In this document: in pieces, positions 48,193 through 56,899 of the stretch | Numbering within the stretch: the first letter of the stretch is position 1 | Layout: the number at the start of each line of letters is the position of its first letter | Source: Halomonas sp. | GTDB lineage: Bacteria > Pseudomonadota > Gammaproteobacteria > Pseudomonadales > Halomonadaceae | Length of the DNA stretch: 64,000 nt | Reading direction: 5' to 3' | Assembly: GCF_017515565.1 (NCBI RefSeq) | Contig: NZ_JAFWFN010000030.1 | Span: 52,564-116,563, forward strand | The notes under the pieces: generated by a model | The model's input: the letters and a program-made list of their open reading frames with translations, nothing else | What the model was told of the DNA's origin: nothing | Database searches by the model: none | Position numbers and translations under genes: made by a program

Positions 48193-48211
48193 TCAATTGA
48201 TTGCCGTGCAA
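48193..48211. promoter_or_regulatory. Candidate LysR binding site
   Basis: Two adjacent palindromes, TCAATTGA (48193-48200) and TTGCCGTGCAA (48201-48211), lie in the divergent gap, 61-79 bases before the mmsA start. This is where a LysR activator would bind. Sequence alone cannot confirm it. Confidence 0.35.
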
Positions 48212-48271
48212 AGCGGGGTAGTCTGTTGGGCTATCATCGATTACTTAAGCACTCGTTATAAAGGCAGCCCC

Positions 48272-49783
48272 ATGACAACAACCGCTATTCAGCATTTTAT
48301 TAACGGCCAAGTAAGCGCAGGCGACTCGGCTAATGCTCAAGACGTATTTAACCCCGCCACAGGAAAAGTGACGGGACGGGTAGCACTGGCCTCGCAAACG
48401 GATGTGGACACCGCTGTTCAGGCTGCCCAGGCAGCTTTTTCCGCTTGGGCGGATACCCCACCCATCCGTCGCGCCCGGGTGTTGTTTAAATTTTTGGAGC
48501 TGCTAAACGCTCATAAAGATGAGCTGGCGGAAGCGATTACCAAAGAGCATGGCAAAGTATTTACCGACGCCCAGGGTGAAGTGGCCAGGGGGATCGATAT
48601 TGTTGAATTCGCCTGCGGTATTCCTCAGCTGTTGAAAGGTGACTACACCGAGCAGGTCAGCACCGGCATCGACAACTGGACGCTGCGCCAGCCGCTGGGC
48701 GTGGTTGCGGGCATTACGCCGTTTAACTTCCCCGTTATGGTGCCGATGTGGATGTTCCCGATTGCCATTGCGGCGGGTAACACCTTTATTCTCAAGCCCA
48801 GCCCCTTGGATCCCAGTGCATCGCTGATGATGGCCGATCTTCTTAAGCAGGCAGGTCTGCCGGATGGCGTGTTTAACGTAGTGCAGGGTGATAAAGATTC
48901 GGTGGAAGCGCTGATTGACCACCCCGACGTTAAAGCGCTTTCGTTTGTGGGCTCTACACCCATCGCTAACCTGATTTATGAGCGCGGTGCCAAACACGGC
49001 AAACGCGTACAGGCGTTGGGTGGGGCAAAGAATCACATGGTGGTGATGCCCGATGCGAATTTGGATAAAGCAGTCGATGCATTAATCGGTGCCGCCTATG
49101 GCTCCGCTGGTGAACGTTGCATGGCGATTAGTGTGGCCGTGCTGGTGGGTGAGGTGGGAGATAAGGTCGTGCCTATGCTCACCGAGCGTGCCAAAGCACT
49201 GAAGGTTAAAGACGGTATGCAGCTTGATGCGGAAATGGGCCCGATTGTGACCCAGCAGGCGCATCAGCGTATTACTGGCTATATCGAAAAAGGCGTGGCC
49301 GAAGGCGCTGAACTCGTGGTCGATGGTCGTGATTTTGACACCGGCCATACCGGCGAAGGCTGCGGTGAAGGCTTCTGGATGGGTGGCACGCTGTTTGATA
49401 ACGTGACGCCTGAGATGACTATCTATAAAGAAGAGATCTTTGGCCCGGTGCTGGTGTGTGTGCGCGTTCCCGACGTAGCCACGGCAATTCAACTGATCAA
49501 CGACCATGAGTTCGGCAACGGTGTGAGCTGCTTCACTGAAAGTGGCAGCGTCGCCCGCGAGTTTGGCCGCCGTATCCAAGTGGGGATGGTGGGTATTAAC
49601 GTGCCTATTCCAGTGCCGATGGCGTGGCATGGTTTTGGTGGTTGGAAGCGTTCGCTATTTGGCGATACCCATGCCTACGGAGAAGAGGGCGTGCGTTTCT
49701 ACACCAAGCAGAAATCCATTATGCAGCGTTGGTCCGACTCCATCGACGCGGGTGCTGAATTTGTAATGCCTACGGCTAAGTAA
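48272..49783 (+). CDS. mmsA: CoA-acylating (methyl)malonate-semialdehyde dehydrogenase
   Basis: Aldehyde dehydrogenase of 503 aa that turns methylmalonate or malonate semialdehyde into propionyl- or acetyl-CoA with CO2 release, using NAD and CoA. The nucleophile is C283 in [11 protein letters not shown], the family signature; [20 protein letters not shown] near residue 145 and [20 protein letters not shown] near the end are typical. The start at 48272 is used because the family begins MTTTxIxHFINGQ; upstream codons to 48155 run through the promoter. It forms an operon with the GMC enzyme, 27 bases downstream. Confidence 0.93.
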   Translation: MTTTAIQHFINGQVSAGDSANAQDVFNPATGKVTGRVALASQTDVDTAVQAAQAAFSAWADTPPIRRARVLFKFLELLNAHKDELAEAITKEHGKVFTDAQGEVARGIDIVEFACGIPQLLKGDYTEQVSTGIDNWTLRQPLGVVAGITPFNFPVMVPMWMFPIAIAAGNTFILKPSPLDPSASLMMADLLKQAGLPDGVFNVVQGDKDSVEALIDHPDVKALSFVGSTPIANLIYERGAKHGKRVQALGGAKNHMVVMPDANLDKAVDALIGAAYGSAGERCMAISVAVLVGEVGDKVVPMLTERAKALKVKDGMQLDAEMGPIVTQQAHQRITGYIEKGVAEGAELVVDGRDFDTGHTGEGCGEGFWMGGTLFDNVTPEMTIYKEEIFGPVLVCVRVPDVATAIQLINDHEFGNGVSCFTESGSVAREFGRRIQVGMVGINVPIPVPMAWHGFGGWKRSLFGDTHAYGEEGVRFYTKQKSIMQRWSDSIDAGAEFVMPTAK

Positions 49784-49809
49784 CGCCGCTACGTTACGGG
49801 AGCCAGTTC

Positions 49810-51465
49810 ATGGCACACGCTGCTACTAATAACTTTGATTACATCGTGATCGGCGCAGGCACCGCAGGGTGCCTGTTGGCCAATCGTCTAAGCGCCAACC
49901 CGAATAACAGTGTGCTGCTGGTTGAAGCGGGCGGGCCGGATAACTACCACTGGATTCATATTCCGGTGGGCTATCTGTACTGCATTAACAATCCGCGTAC
50001 CGACTGGCTGTTTCGCACTGAGCCTGACAAAGGCCTCAATGGCCGTTCGCTGATCTATCCACGCGGCAAGACCCTGGGCGGTTGTTCCAGTATTAACGGC
50101 ATGCTTTACCTGCGCGGTCAGGCGAGGGATTACGACCACTGGGCTGAACTGACCGGCAGCGACGAGTGGCGCTGGGAGAACTGTCTGCCGGATTTCATGA
50201 GGCACGAAGATCACCACCGGCTGGATGACGGTGGTGACGGCGATGCAGAACACCGTCGTTACCACGGCCACGGGGGTGAATGGCGAATCGAAAAGCAGCG
50301 TTTGAGTTGGGAAGTGCTGGATGATTTCGCCGCAGCGGCGGTGCAAGCGGGTATTCCACGCACCGACGATTTCAATCGCGGTGATAACGAAGGCGTTAAC
50401 TACTTTGAGGTGAACCAGCGTAAAGGCTGGCGCTGGAATACCTCCAAGGCGTTTTTGCGACCAATAAAAAAGCGCACCAATCTGACGCTCTGGCACTCTA
50501 CCCACGTCAACCGTTTGCTGTTTGAGCATGAAGATGGTCAGCCACGCTGCGTAGGCGCAGAGCTTCTACGCGAGTGCAACGTGATTAAGGTAGCGGCCAA
50601 TAAGGAAGTGGTACTGAGTGCGGGAGCCATTGGCTCGCCGCAGATTCTGCAGCTTTCCGGTATTGGTGCGCCTGAGCTACTGCAACGTCATGGCATTGAT
50701 GTAGTGGCAGCGCTTCCTGGGGTGGGTGAGAACCTGCAGGATCACCTGCAGATCCGCTCGGTATATAGGGTTAATGGCGCTAAAACTTTGAACACCATGG
50801 CCAACTCTTTGGTGGGTAAAGCGAAGATTGGTCTTGAGTATTTGTTGAAACGCTCTGGCCCGATGAGCATGGCACCATCTCAGCTGTGCATTTTTACCCG
50901 CAGTTCTGACGAGTACCAACACGCCAACATTGAGTACCACGTACAGCCCTTAAGCCTGGAGGCGTTTGGTCAGCCGCTGCATAACTTCCCGGCAATTACT
51001 GCCAGCGTTTGCAATCTTAATCCCACCAGCCGTGGCACGGTTCGGATCAAAAACCGCGACCCACAAACTGCACCGGCTATTGAGCCTAACTATCTAAGTA
51101 CTGAAGAAGACCGCAAGGTAGCGGCAGATTCACTGCGCGTGACCCGGCGAATTGCTGAGCAGCCTGCGTTCGCTAAATACGCACCGGAGGAAGTAAAGCC
51201 CGGGGTTGAATACCAAACCGACGATGAATTAGCGCGCCTTGCGGGGGATATTGGGACGACAATTTTCCATCCGGTAGGCACCACGCGTATGGGGCGGGCA
51301 GACGACCCGATGGCGGTGGTCGATGAGCGGCTTAGAGTACGTGGAATAACGGGTTTACGAGTGGCTGACGCAGGCGTAATGCCCACAATTACTAGCGGAA
51401 ATACCAATTCACCGACGCTGATGATCGCTGAAAAAGCGGCAAATTGGATTTTGGAAAAAAAGTAA
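49810..51465 (+). CDS. GMC-family alcohol dehydrogenase, probable 3-hydroxypropionate dehydrogenase
   Basis: FAD-dependent glucose-methanol-choline oxidoreductase of 551 aa. The FAD-binding GAGTAGCLLANRL begins at residue 18, GGCSSINGMLYLRG near 95 is the GMC signature 1, GAIGSPQILQLSG near 277 signature 2, and FHPVGTTRMG near 486 carries the catalytic histidine. In Pseudomonas the choline-dehydrogenase-like HpdH oxidises 3-hydroxypropionate to malonate semialdehyde, which MmsA then uses; the same gene pair and divergent LysR occur here. Electrons probably go to the respiratory chain. Confidence 0.85.
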   Translation: MAHAATNNFDYIVIGAGTAGCLLANRLSANPNNSVLLVEAGGPDNYHWIHIPVGYLYCINNPRTDWLFRTEPDKGLNGRSLIYPRGKTLGGCSSINGMLYLRGQARDYDHWAELTGSDEWRWENCLPDFMRHEDHHRLDDGGDGDAEHRRYHGHGGEWRIEKQRLSWEVLDDFAAAAVQAGIPRTDDFNRGDNEGVNYFEVNQRKGWRWNTSKAFLRPIKKRTNLTLWHSTHVNRLLFEHEDGQPRCVGAELLRECNVIKVAANKEVVLSAGAIGSPQILQLSGIGAPELLQRHGIDVVAALPGVGENLQDHLQIRSVYRVNGAKTLNTMANSLVGKAKIGLEYLLKRSGPMSMAPSQLCIFTRSSDEYQHANIEYHVQPLSLEAFGQPLHNFPAITASVCNLNPTSRGTVRIKNRDPQTAPAIEPNYLSTEEDRKVAADSLRVTRRIAEQPAFAKYAPEEVKPGVEYQTDDELARLAGDIGTTIFHPVGTTRMGRADDPMAVVDERLRVRGITGLRVADAGVMPTITSGNTNSPTLMIAEKAANWILEKK

Positions 51466-51663
51466 TTGCAATGTCATTTTTTTCCATCATAGTGTTGACG
51501 TGCGGCTAAGTTAAGCGCATGCTAAATGCAGTTGGTTAGCAAGTCGAACGTTGTCAGCAGTATCGAACGCCCAAGCGTGAGTCTGGTGAAAGTTTCTTGT
51601 TCTACCCACTGCAACTCGGGTATTACCCCGGCTTTATAATTCGCTTTATCGAGGATTTCGATC

Positions 51664-51867
51664 ATGGCAACTGGTACCGTTAAGTGGTTTAACGACACTA
51701 AAGGCTTCGGCTTCATTTCTCCGGACGACAATGGCGACGACCTGTTCGCGCACTTCTCCGAAATTCAAGCTGACGGCTTCAAAACTCTGCAAGACGGCCA
51801 GAAGGTTTCCTTCGACGTCACCCAGGGTAAGAAAGGCCTTCAGGCTTCCAACATCAAAGTTCTATAA
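51664..51867 (+). CDS. Cold-shock domain protein
   Basis: Single-stranded nucleic acid chaperone of 67 aa. RNP1 KGFGFI is at residues 13-18 and RNP2 LFAHF at 27-31, in the usual five-stranded barrel length. It follows a non-coding stretch of about 200 bases that could be a structured leader as in cspA genes, and a strong terminator closes it. CspA- or CspD-type cannot be told with certainty. Confidence 0.95.
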   Translation: MATGTVKWFNDTKGFGFISPDDNGDDLFAHFSEIQADGFKTLQDGQKVSFDVTQGKKGLQASNIKVL

Positions 51868-51913
51868 TTAGAACCCTTGATGTCCGCAGCTAGCACTCTA
51901 TGCTAGCCTGCTG

Positions 51914-51941
51914 AAAAACCCCGCCTTGAGCGGGGTTTTTT
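51914..51941 (+). terminator. Rho-independent terminator after the cold-shock gene
   Basis: CCCCGC (51919-51924) and GCGGGG (51930-51935) form the stem, with A-tract before and seven T after. Confidence 0.92.
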
Positions 51942-51967
51942 TATTTCTATTCCAGCCTATTCTGTTT

Positions 51968-51994
51968 CACACCTCACACCTCACACCTCACACC
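51968..51994. repeat. 7-bp tandem repeat
   Basis: CACACCT repeated four times, the last copy lacking its final T. It lies in the 261-base gap upstream of the SLC13 permease gene, about 60 bases before the CRP box. Confidence 0.85.
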
Positions 51995-52052
51995 GTCCTT
52001 CTTATATTCTTTTTTGATCTTAATCTGTTTCTAAAAATAACTTTTTAGAATA

Positions 52053-52068
52053 TGTGATTAGCGTCACA
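52053..52068 (+). promoter_or_regulatory. CRP/Vfr box
   Basis: TGTGA-TTAGCG-TCACA is a perfect match to the consensus TGTGA-N6-TCACA. Its centre (52060.5) is 68 bases before the ATG at 52129, a usual activator position if the start site lies near 52100. Confidence 0.8.
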
Positions 52069-52128
52069 ATGCGCCCATGCTTTTTTGTTAAGCCTTTTGA
52101 TAAAGCTTTCTGTTAAGGACGTGGGGTT

Positions 52129-53898
52129 ATGTCGCTGGATGCTTGGATCGCTGTTGGGGTAGTGCTGACTATCTTTCCACTGATGGCGCTATCGCGCCTT
52201 GGCCCCGATATTATTTTGTTGGGTGCGGTAGTGGTGTTAATGACGTTGGGGGTAATCGACCCGCAGCAAGCGCTGGGCGGTTTTTCAAACAGCGGCCTGT
52301 TTACCGTGGCGTTTATGTACGTACTGGTCGCCAGTATTCGTGAAACCGGCGGCATCGATCTTATTATTCGCTATGTCCTAGGCCGCCCTAACAGTGAGCG
52401 AGGTGCGCTTGTGCGGCTGCTGCTGCCGGTAGCATCGCTGAGTGGTTTTCTTAATAACACCCCCGTCGTCGCCACCTATATTCCTGCCGTGATGAGCTGG
52501 AGTCGTCGGCTACGGCTCTCCCCGCAGCGGCTTTTAATGCCGCTGAGTTTCGCTTCAATACTGGGCGGGACTATTACCCTGTTTGGCACCAGTACTAACC
52601 TGGTGGTGCATGGGCTACTGGTCGAGCGTTACCCTGAGTTTGCCATGGGGCTGTTTGATTTGGCCTGGGTTGGCATTCCTGTGGCGGTGGTTGGGCTTAC
52701 TTACCTTATTCTGCTGGGGCCGCGTCTTCTGCCTTCACGAGAGGGCATGGCAAAAGCGTTTGCTAACCCCCGCGAGTTCACCATTGAGATGGAAGTTGAC
52801 CCTGCCGGTGTTTTGGTTGACCGCACGGTGGAGGAGGCCGGACTGCGCCATTTGCAGGAGTTGTTTCTGGTCGAAATAGAGCGTGCCGGTAACGTAGTGA
52901 GCGTAGTAGGCCCAGGGGAGCAGCTAAAGGGAGGGGATCGGTTAGTATTTGTAGGTACCTCCGATGCGGCCGTTGAGCTACAGCAGATACGCGGTTTAAT
53001 TCCTTCTCACGATGGCGCTTCCAGCTTAGAGAAAGAGTTTAAGGAGCGCCGGCTGGTAGAGGCCGTAGTCTCCAATCAGTGCCAATTTATCGGCCAGCGC
53101 ATCCGCGATGGACGCTTTCGAACGCTATACGGCGCAGCTGTGCTGGCCGTTTGCCGGAGCGGTGAGCGGGTAACGGGTAACCTGGGTCAAGTGCGTTTGC
53201 AGCCTGCGGATGTACTGCTGCTGGAAGCGCGCCCGCCGTTTATTGAGCGCCACCGTCAGTCGAAAGACTTCCTACTAATTAGCGAGCTTAACGGCGCAGC
53301 GCGACCGGTTCATGAAAAAGCCCCGCTGGCCTGGGCGATTTTGCTGGGTGCGGTGCTGCTTGCTGCCTTTGGGGTGCTGAGTATGCTCAATGCCGCGATG
53401 CTAGGGGCGGCGTTGGCGCTGTTAACCGGCTGCTGCACTGTGGGGGCTGCTAAGCGGGGGTTAGATACCCAGGTGCTACTGACCATTGCCGCCTCTTTTG
53501 GCGTTGGGGCCGCGCTACAAAGCTCCGGTGCCGCCGATGAAATTGCGGGAGGCGCCCTTTCCCTGGTGGCGGGTAGTCCACTGCTTTTGCTTATTGGTAC
53601 TTACTGCGTTGTGGCGCTGCTCACGGAGTTAGTCACCAATAATGCCGCCGCGGTGATTATTTTTCCGGTGGTTATGGCTGCCGCCGAAAGCCTGGGGGTC
53701 AACCCGATGCCCTATGTGGTGGCGGTTATGTTTGCTGCTTCGGCGAGCTTTCTAACCCCGATTGGCTATCAAACCAACTTAATGGTGCACGGCCCTGGTG
53801 GTTATCGAATAAGCGACTTTTTACGCGTAGGCGGTGGTTTAAACGTACTTACCGGTGCCATTGCGTTGACGCTTATTCCGCTGATTTGGCCGTTTTAA
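52129..53898 (+). CDS. SLC13-family permease with RCK_C domains
   Basis: A 589-aa ArsB/NhaD-superfamily permease with membrane segments at about residues 1-195 and 405-589 and a cytoplasmic insert of two TrkA_C (RCK_C) domains at about 210-290 and 300-385 (LKGGDRLVFVGTSDAAVEL, then LQPADVLLLEAR). The family motifs FLNNTPVVATYIPAV near residue 108 and TNNAAAVIIFPV near 505 are the paired substrate loops, and GFSNSGLFTV near 50 is typical. Related proteins move sulfate or other anions with sodium. A CRP box upstream suggests control by carbon state. Confidence 0.88.
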   Translation: MSLDAWIAVGVVLTIFPLMALSRLGPDIILLGAVVVLMTLGVIDPQQALGGFSNSGLFTVAFMYVLVASIRETGGIDLIIRYVLGRPNSERGALVRLLLPVASLSGFLNNTPVVATYIPAVMSWSRRLRLSPQRLLMPLSFASILGGTITLFGTSTNLVVHGLLVERYPEFAMGLFDLAWVGIPVAVVGLTYLILLGPRLLPSREGMAKAFANPREFTIEMEVDPAGVLVDRTVEEAGLRHLQELFLVEIERAGNVVSVVGPGEQLKGGDRLVFVGTSDAAVELQQIRGLIPSHDGASSLEKEFKERRLVEAVVSNQCQFIGQRIRDGRFRTLYGAAVLAVCRSGERVTGNLGQVRLQPADVLLLEARPPFIERHRQSKDFLLISELNGAARPVHEKAPLAWAILLGAVLLAAFGVLSMLNAAMLGAALALLTGCCTVGAAKRGLDTQVLLTIAASFGVGAALQSSGAADEIAGGALSLVAGSPLLLLIGTYCVVALLTELVTNNAAAVIIFPVVMAAAESLGVNPMPYVVAVMFAASASFLTPIGYQTNLMVHGPGGYRISDFLRVGGGLNVLTGAIALTLIPLIWPF

Positions 53899-53971
53899 GC
53901 GGACAATGTCTCGCTGTTAACGCTACTTTGCGCTAGGGTGGCGCTTTTAAATTCAGCAAGGAATTAACCCC

Positions 53972-54637
53972 ATGACAGCCCCAGGCGAACTGATTATTGA
54001 ACCGAAAAATGGTCAACCCGCCGATGCGTGTGTGTTTATCATTCATGGCTTAGGTGCCGATGGGCACGATTTTGAGCCGCTGGTTCCCGCGCTTACGCTA
54101 CCTGACGATGCTCATGTGCGCTTTATTATGCCCCATGCGCCGCGCCTGCCAGTGACCATCAATGGCGGCATGGTGATGCCTGCTTGGTATGACATTCTTG
54201 CGATGGACCTGGGGCGCCGCGTAGACGAAGGCCAGTTGATGAAATCTGCCGAGCGGATTCAGGCGCTCATTCAAGAGCAGCTCGACCAAGGCATTGATAG
54301 CCAACGCATTATTGTGGCGGGTTTCTCACAGGGTGGAGCCGTTGCTTACCAGGCCGCGCTCTCTTTTCCTCAGCCTTTAGGCGGCTTGTTAGCCATGTCG
54401 ACCTACTTTGCTACCGCCGATAGCATCGAGTTAGCCGACGCCAACCGGCACATTCCTATTGAAGCTCACCACGGTAATTTTGACCCCATCGTGCCTGAAA
54501 CCTTGGGCCGCAGCGGGGTTGAGCGTTTAAAAGCATTGGGGTATGAGGTGAATTATCGCCAATACCCAATGGCGCATGCGCTTTGCCCCCAGCAGGTAGG
54601 AGATATTGGTCGCTGGCTTAGCGAGCGTTTAGCCTAG
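53972..54637 (+). CDS. Carboxylesterase / phospholipase of the alpha/beta hydrolase fold
   Basis: A 221-aa cytoplasmic hydrolase of the Pseudomonas carboxylesterase II (EstB/APT) family. The catalytic serine is S119 in GFSQGG; the acid is D172 in GNFDPIVP and the base is H203 in MAHALCP. IHGLGADGHDFEPLVP (about 24-39) gives the oxyanion hole. AAGGAATTAA precedes the ATG. The natural substrate is unknown; family members cut short-chain esters and lysophospholipids. It is independent of the antiporter operon 76 bases downstream. Confidence 0.92.
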   Translation: MTAPGELIIEPKNGQPADACVFIIHGLGADGHDFEPLVPALTLPDDAHVRFIMPHAPRLPVTINGGMVMPAWYDILAMDLGRRVDEGQLMKSAERIQALIQEQLDQGIDSQRIIVAGFSQGGAVAYQAALSFPQPLGGLLAMSTYFATADSIELADANRHIPIEAHHGNFDPIVPETLGRSGVERLKALGYEVNYRQYPMAHALCPQQVGDIGRWLSERLA

Positions 54638-54713
54638 GGCTGCGTCGACAAGTGACTAAAAGGCAGGCAAAGTAATTATCCCCATAGCCGATGCAAGGGA
54701 TTAGCGAAGGCGC

Positions 54714-55412
54714 ATGATAGCTTCCTCTACATTATTAGAAGGGGGGTTAGCGCTCTGCTTATGTTTAGTAGCGCTGGCCTGCCTGTTTGATCGCCATCTG
54801 TTACGGGCTAGCTGCCTGTTTGTGGTATTTGCCCTGCTCATGACCTTGGCGTGGTGGTGGTTAGGCGCCCCCTGGTTGGCCTTAGCCGAGCTTGTGTTGG
54901 GGGCGCTGTTAACGGGTGCGAGCTTTTTTTATGCGCTAAGAGTGTTTCCTTCTGACGCTGAAACGTCCACCCGCGGTAGGCGCGTAACCTATTACGATAA
55001 TTTGCGTGGTTCTTGGCATCATGGCTTAGCGCGGGCGTTGTTAGCGCTGGCATGGTGCTTAATGATGGGCGGCGCAATCCGCTATGTGATGCCTGAAATG
55101 GCGTACTCCCCAACTGAACACCCCCTTGTGCTAGCGGCGGTTTTTATTGCGGCAACGGCCATGGGAGCGTTTGCGCTGCATCGCCATTTACTACGCCGCT
55201 TGCTTGCCTTCAATATTCTTGGTTCCGGAGTGTTTCTCCTGCTTGCCGGTATGGCAGGCACCGTGGAGGGCGCGCAGGCATTAGTGAGCGTTGGCCTGGC
55301 GATTGCCTGGCTGGGTTCGTTGCTAGGAGCGCTGTTGATTCGCCATCTTCTTCTGCTTGAAGGCGAGGATGCCCTGGGCCACGACGGTAAGGCCAAGGAG
55401 CACACTCAATGA
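54714..55412 (+). CDS. Fused MbhD (DUF4040)/MrpC-like membrane subunit
   Basis: First gene of a five-gene operon. The 232-aa protein has about seven membrane segments. Residues about 10-75 resemble the MbhD/DUF4040 unit found at the C-terminus of MrpA (LGAPWLALAELVLGALLTG). Residues about 138-225 resemble MrpC/NuoK (LLRRLLAFNILGSGVFLLLA and EGAQALVSVGLAIAWLGS). The MrpC/NuoK-like half has phenylalanine or asparagine where the conserved membrane glutamate usually sits. It ends with an acidic tail. Its stop overlaps the next gene by ATGA. Assignment to the two folds is by motif resemblance only. Confidence 0.7.
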   Translation: MIASSTLLEGGLALCLCLVALACLFDRHLLRASCLFVVFALLMTLAWWWLGAPWLALAELVLGALLTGASFFYALRVFPSDAETSTRGRRVTYYDNLRGSWHHGLARALLALAWCLMMGGAIRYVMPEMAYSPTEHPLVLAAVFIAATAMGAFALHRHLLRRLLAFNILGSGVFLLLAGMAGTVEGAQALVSVGLAIAWLGSLLGALLIRHLLLLEGEDALGHDGKAKEHTQ

Positions 55413-56899
55413 ACTGGCGGTTTGGTCTTACAGAAACGACGTTCGAACCCCTTTGGCTGACCCACTGGGCATTAGGCGCGACGCTAGCACTGCCGATTCT
55501 CTTTGGCCTATTAGGCGCTTTATGCTCTCCCCGGCGAGCGTTACCTGTAGGGCTTGCCTGCGTGCCCATTCTGTTGGCTGGCGTTCTGCTAATGATGGAT
55601 TATCAACAGGCAGGGCTTTTGCGTTGGCAGTGGCAGGTGGCGGGGGTAACGGTGTCGCTTCGCTTAAGCGGCGTCAGCGTTCTCATGCTACTGGTTACCC
55701 AGTGGGTGGGTGCCGCCGCGGCGCTGTATACCCCGGGGCATTTACGCTTGACGAATCCCGGTAAACAGTCGCGCTGGTTGTGGCCTTTGATGGGTGTGTT
55801 GATAAGTGCGCTTTCCCTGATCTGGCTGGCGGCGGATCTGCTAACGCTTTATGCCGCCCTGGAGTTGATGGGATTAGCGGCGGTAGGCATGCTGCTTTTA
55901 TCGGGTAAACCTGCAGCGCTACTGGCGGGCATGCGCTATCTGTTACTGGCACTGGTAGGGTCGCTGGCTTATCTGCTGGGTGTCGCTCTGGTGCTTGGGT
56001 ACTGGGGGGAGCTTGATCTTCAGGCGTTAGCGGAGGTAGTAGAGCCAGGCCCGGTTGCTTGGATAGCCGCGGCGCTAATAGGCGCAGGTCTGGCGCTAAA
56101 GGCGGCGCTATTTCCTTTGCATGGATGGTTAACCCCAGTGCATGAAAGTGCCTGGACACCGGTAAGTGCGCTGCACGCGGCGCTGGTGGTCAAAGCCTCG
56201 CTATTCATCTTGATTATGCTGTGGAGCATTCTGCTTCCTGATGCGGTGTTTGCCCCTCGCTTTGTCGCTTGGCTGGGGATGCTGGCCATTGTTTGGGGTG
56301 GCCTTGTGGCATGGCGATCAGACTCGCTTAAAACCCTGGTGGCTTCTTCAACGGTGGCCCAGTTAGGCTATTTGATGGTGGCTTTTCCTCTGCTGATCGG
56401 GCCTGACATTCCCCCCTTGCCGAAGGCGCTAGCATGGGAGGGGTTTTGGTTACAGCTGATGGGGCACGCGCTGGCGAAAGCTGCGATGTTTATGGCAGCG
56501 GGTAATTTGATTCTTGCCACGGGTGAAAGCTCGCTGAAGGGCCTCGCGGGCACTAGCCGTCGTTTGCCGCTGTCATTACTGGTGTTCGGTATCGCTTCCG
56601 TAACGCTTATGGGCTTACCGCCTAGCTCGGGCTTTACGGCGAAGTGGCTGCTTCTACAGGCCATGGTAATGACCCAGCAGTGGGTTGCTGTCGCAGCGCT
56701 TTTGGTGGGCACGCTGTTATCCGCGGCCTACGTGTTTCGTGTGTTCCGCTACTCCTTTGATGAAACCGCCCCGAGGCACCACTATCAGCCGTTGGCGCCG
56801 AGCATGGATCTAGTGGCGCTAGGGCTTGCCCTGGCAGCTTTTGCCCTGGGCTTGCTGGCCCATTTACCGCTGTCGCTATTACATGGAGGTGGCCTATGA
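55409..56899 (+). CDS. Antiporter-like subunit 1 (NuoN/MrpD-like)
   Basis: A 496-aa proton-conducting membrane subunit of the complex I/Mrp antiporter family, about 14 membrane segments. The TM5 glutamate is E152 (LYAALELMGLAAVG). The TM7-8 core GLALKAALFPLHGWLTPVHE and ALHAALVVKAS supplies the lysines and histidines of the channel, and SLKTLVASSTVAQLGYL the broken TM. All key residues are present, so it should pump or exchange protons. It overlaps both neighbours by ATGA. Confidence 0.87.
   Translation: MNWRFGLTETTFEPLWLTHWALGATLALPILFGLLGALCSPRRALPVGLACVPILLAGVLLMMDYQQAGLLRWQWQVAGVTVSLRLSGVSVLMLLVTQWVGAAAALYTPGHLRLTNPGKQSRWLWPLMGVLISALSLIWLAADLLTLYAALELMGLAAVGMLLLSGKPAALLAGMRYLLLALVGSLAYLLGVALVLGYWGELDLQALAEVVEPGPVAWIAAALIGAGLALKAALFPLHGWLTPVHESAWTPVSALHAALVVKASLFILIMLWSILLPDAVFAPRFVAWLGMLAIVWGGLVAWRSDSLKTLVASSTVAQLGYLMVAFPLLIGPDIPPLPKALAWEGFWLQLMGHALAKAAMFMAAGNLILATGESSLKGLAGTSRRLPLSLLVFGIASVTLMGLPPSSGFTAKWLLLQAMVMTQQWVAVAALLVGTLLSAAYVFRVFRYSFDETAPRHHYQPLAPSMDLVALGLALAAFALGLLAHLPLSLLHGGGL

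Noticed and set aside
48503-49630. Long minus-strand frames opposite mmsA
   Set aside because: They are antisense shadows caused by codon bias of mmsA.
51522-51731. 69-codon minus-strand frame over the cold-shock leader
   Set aside because: It overlaps the start of a clear cold-shock gene and has no support of its own.
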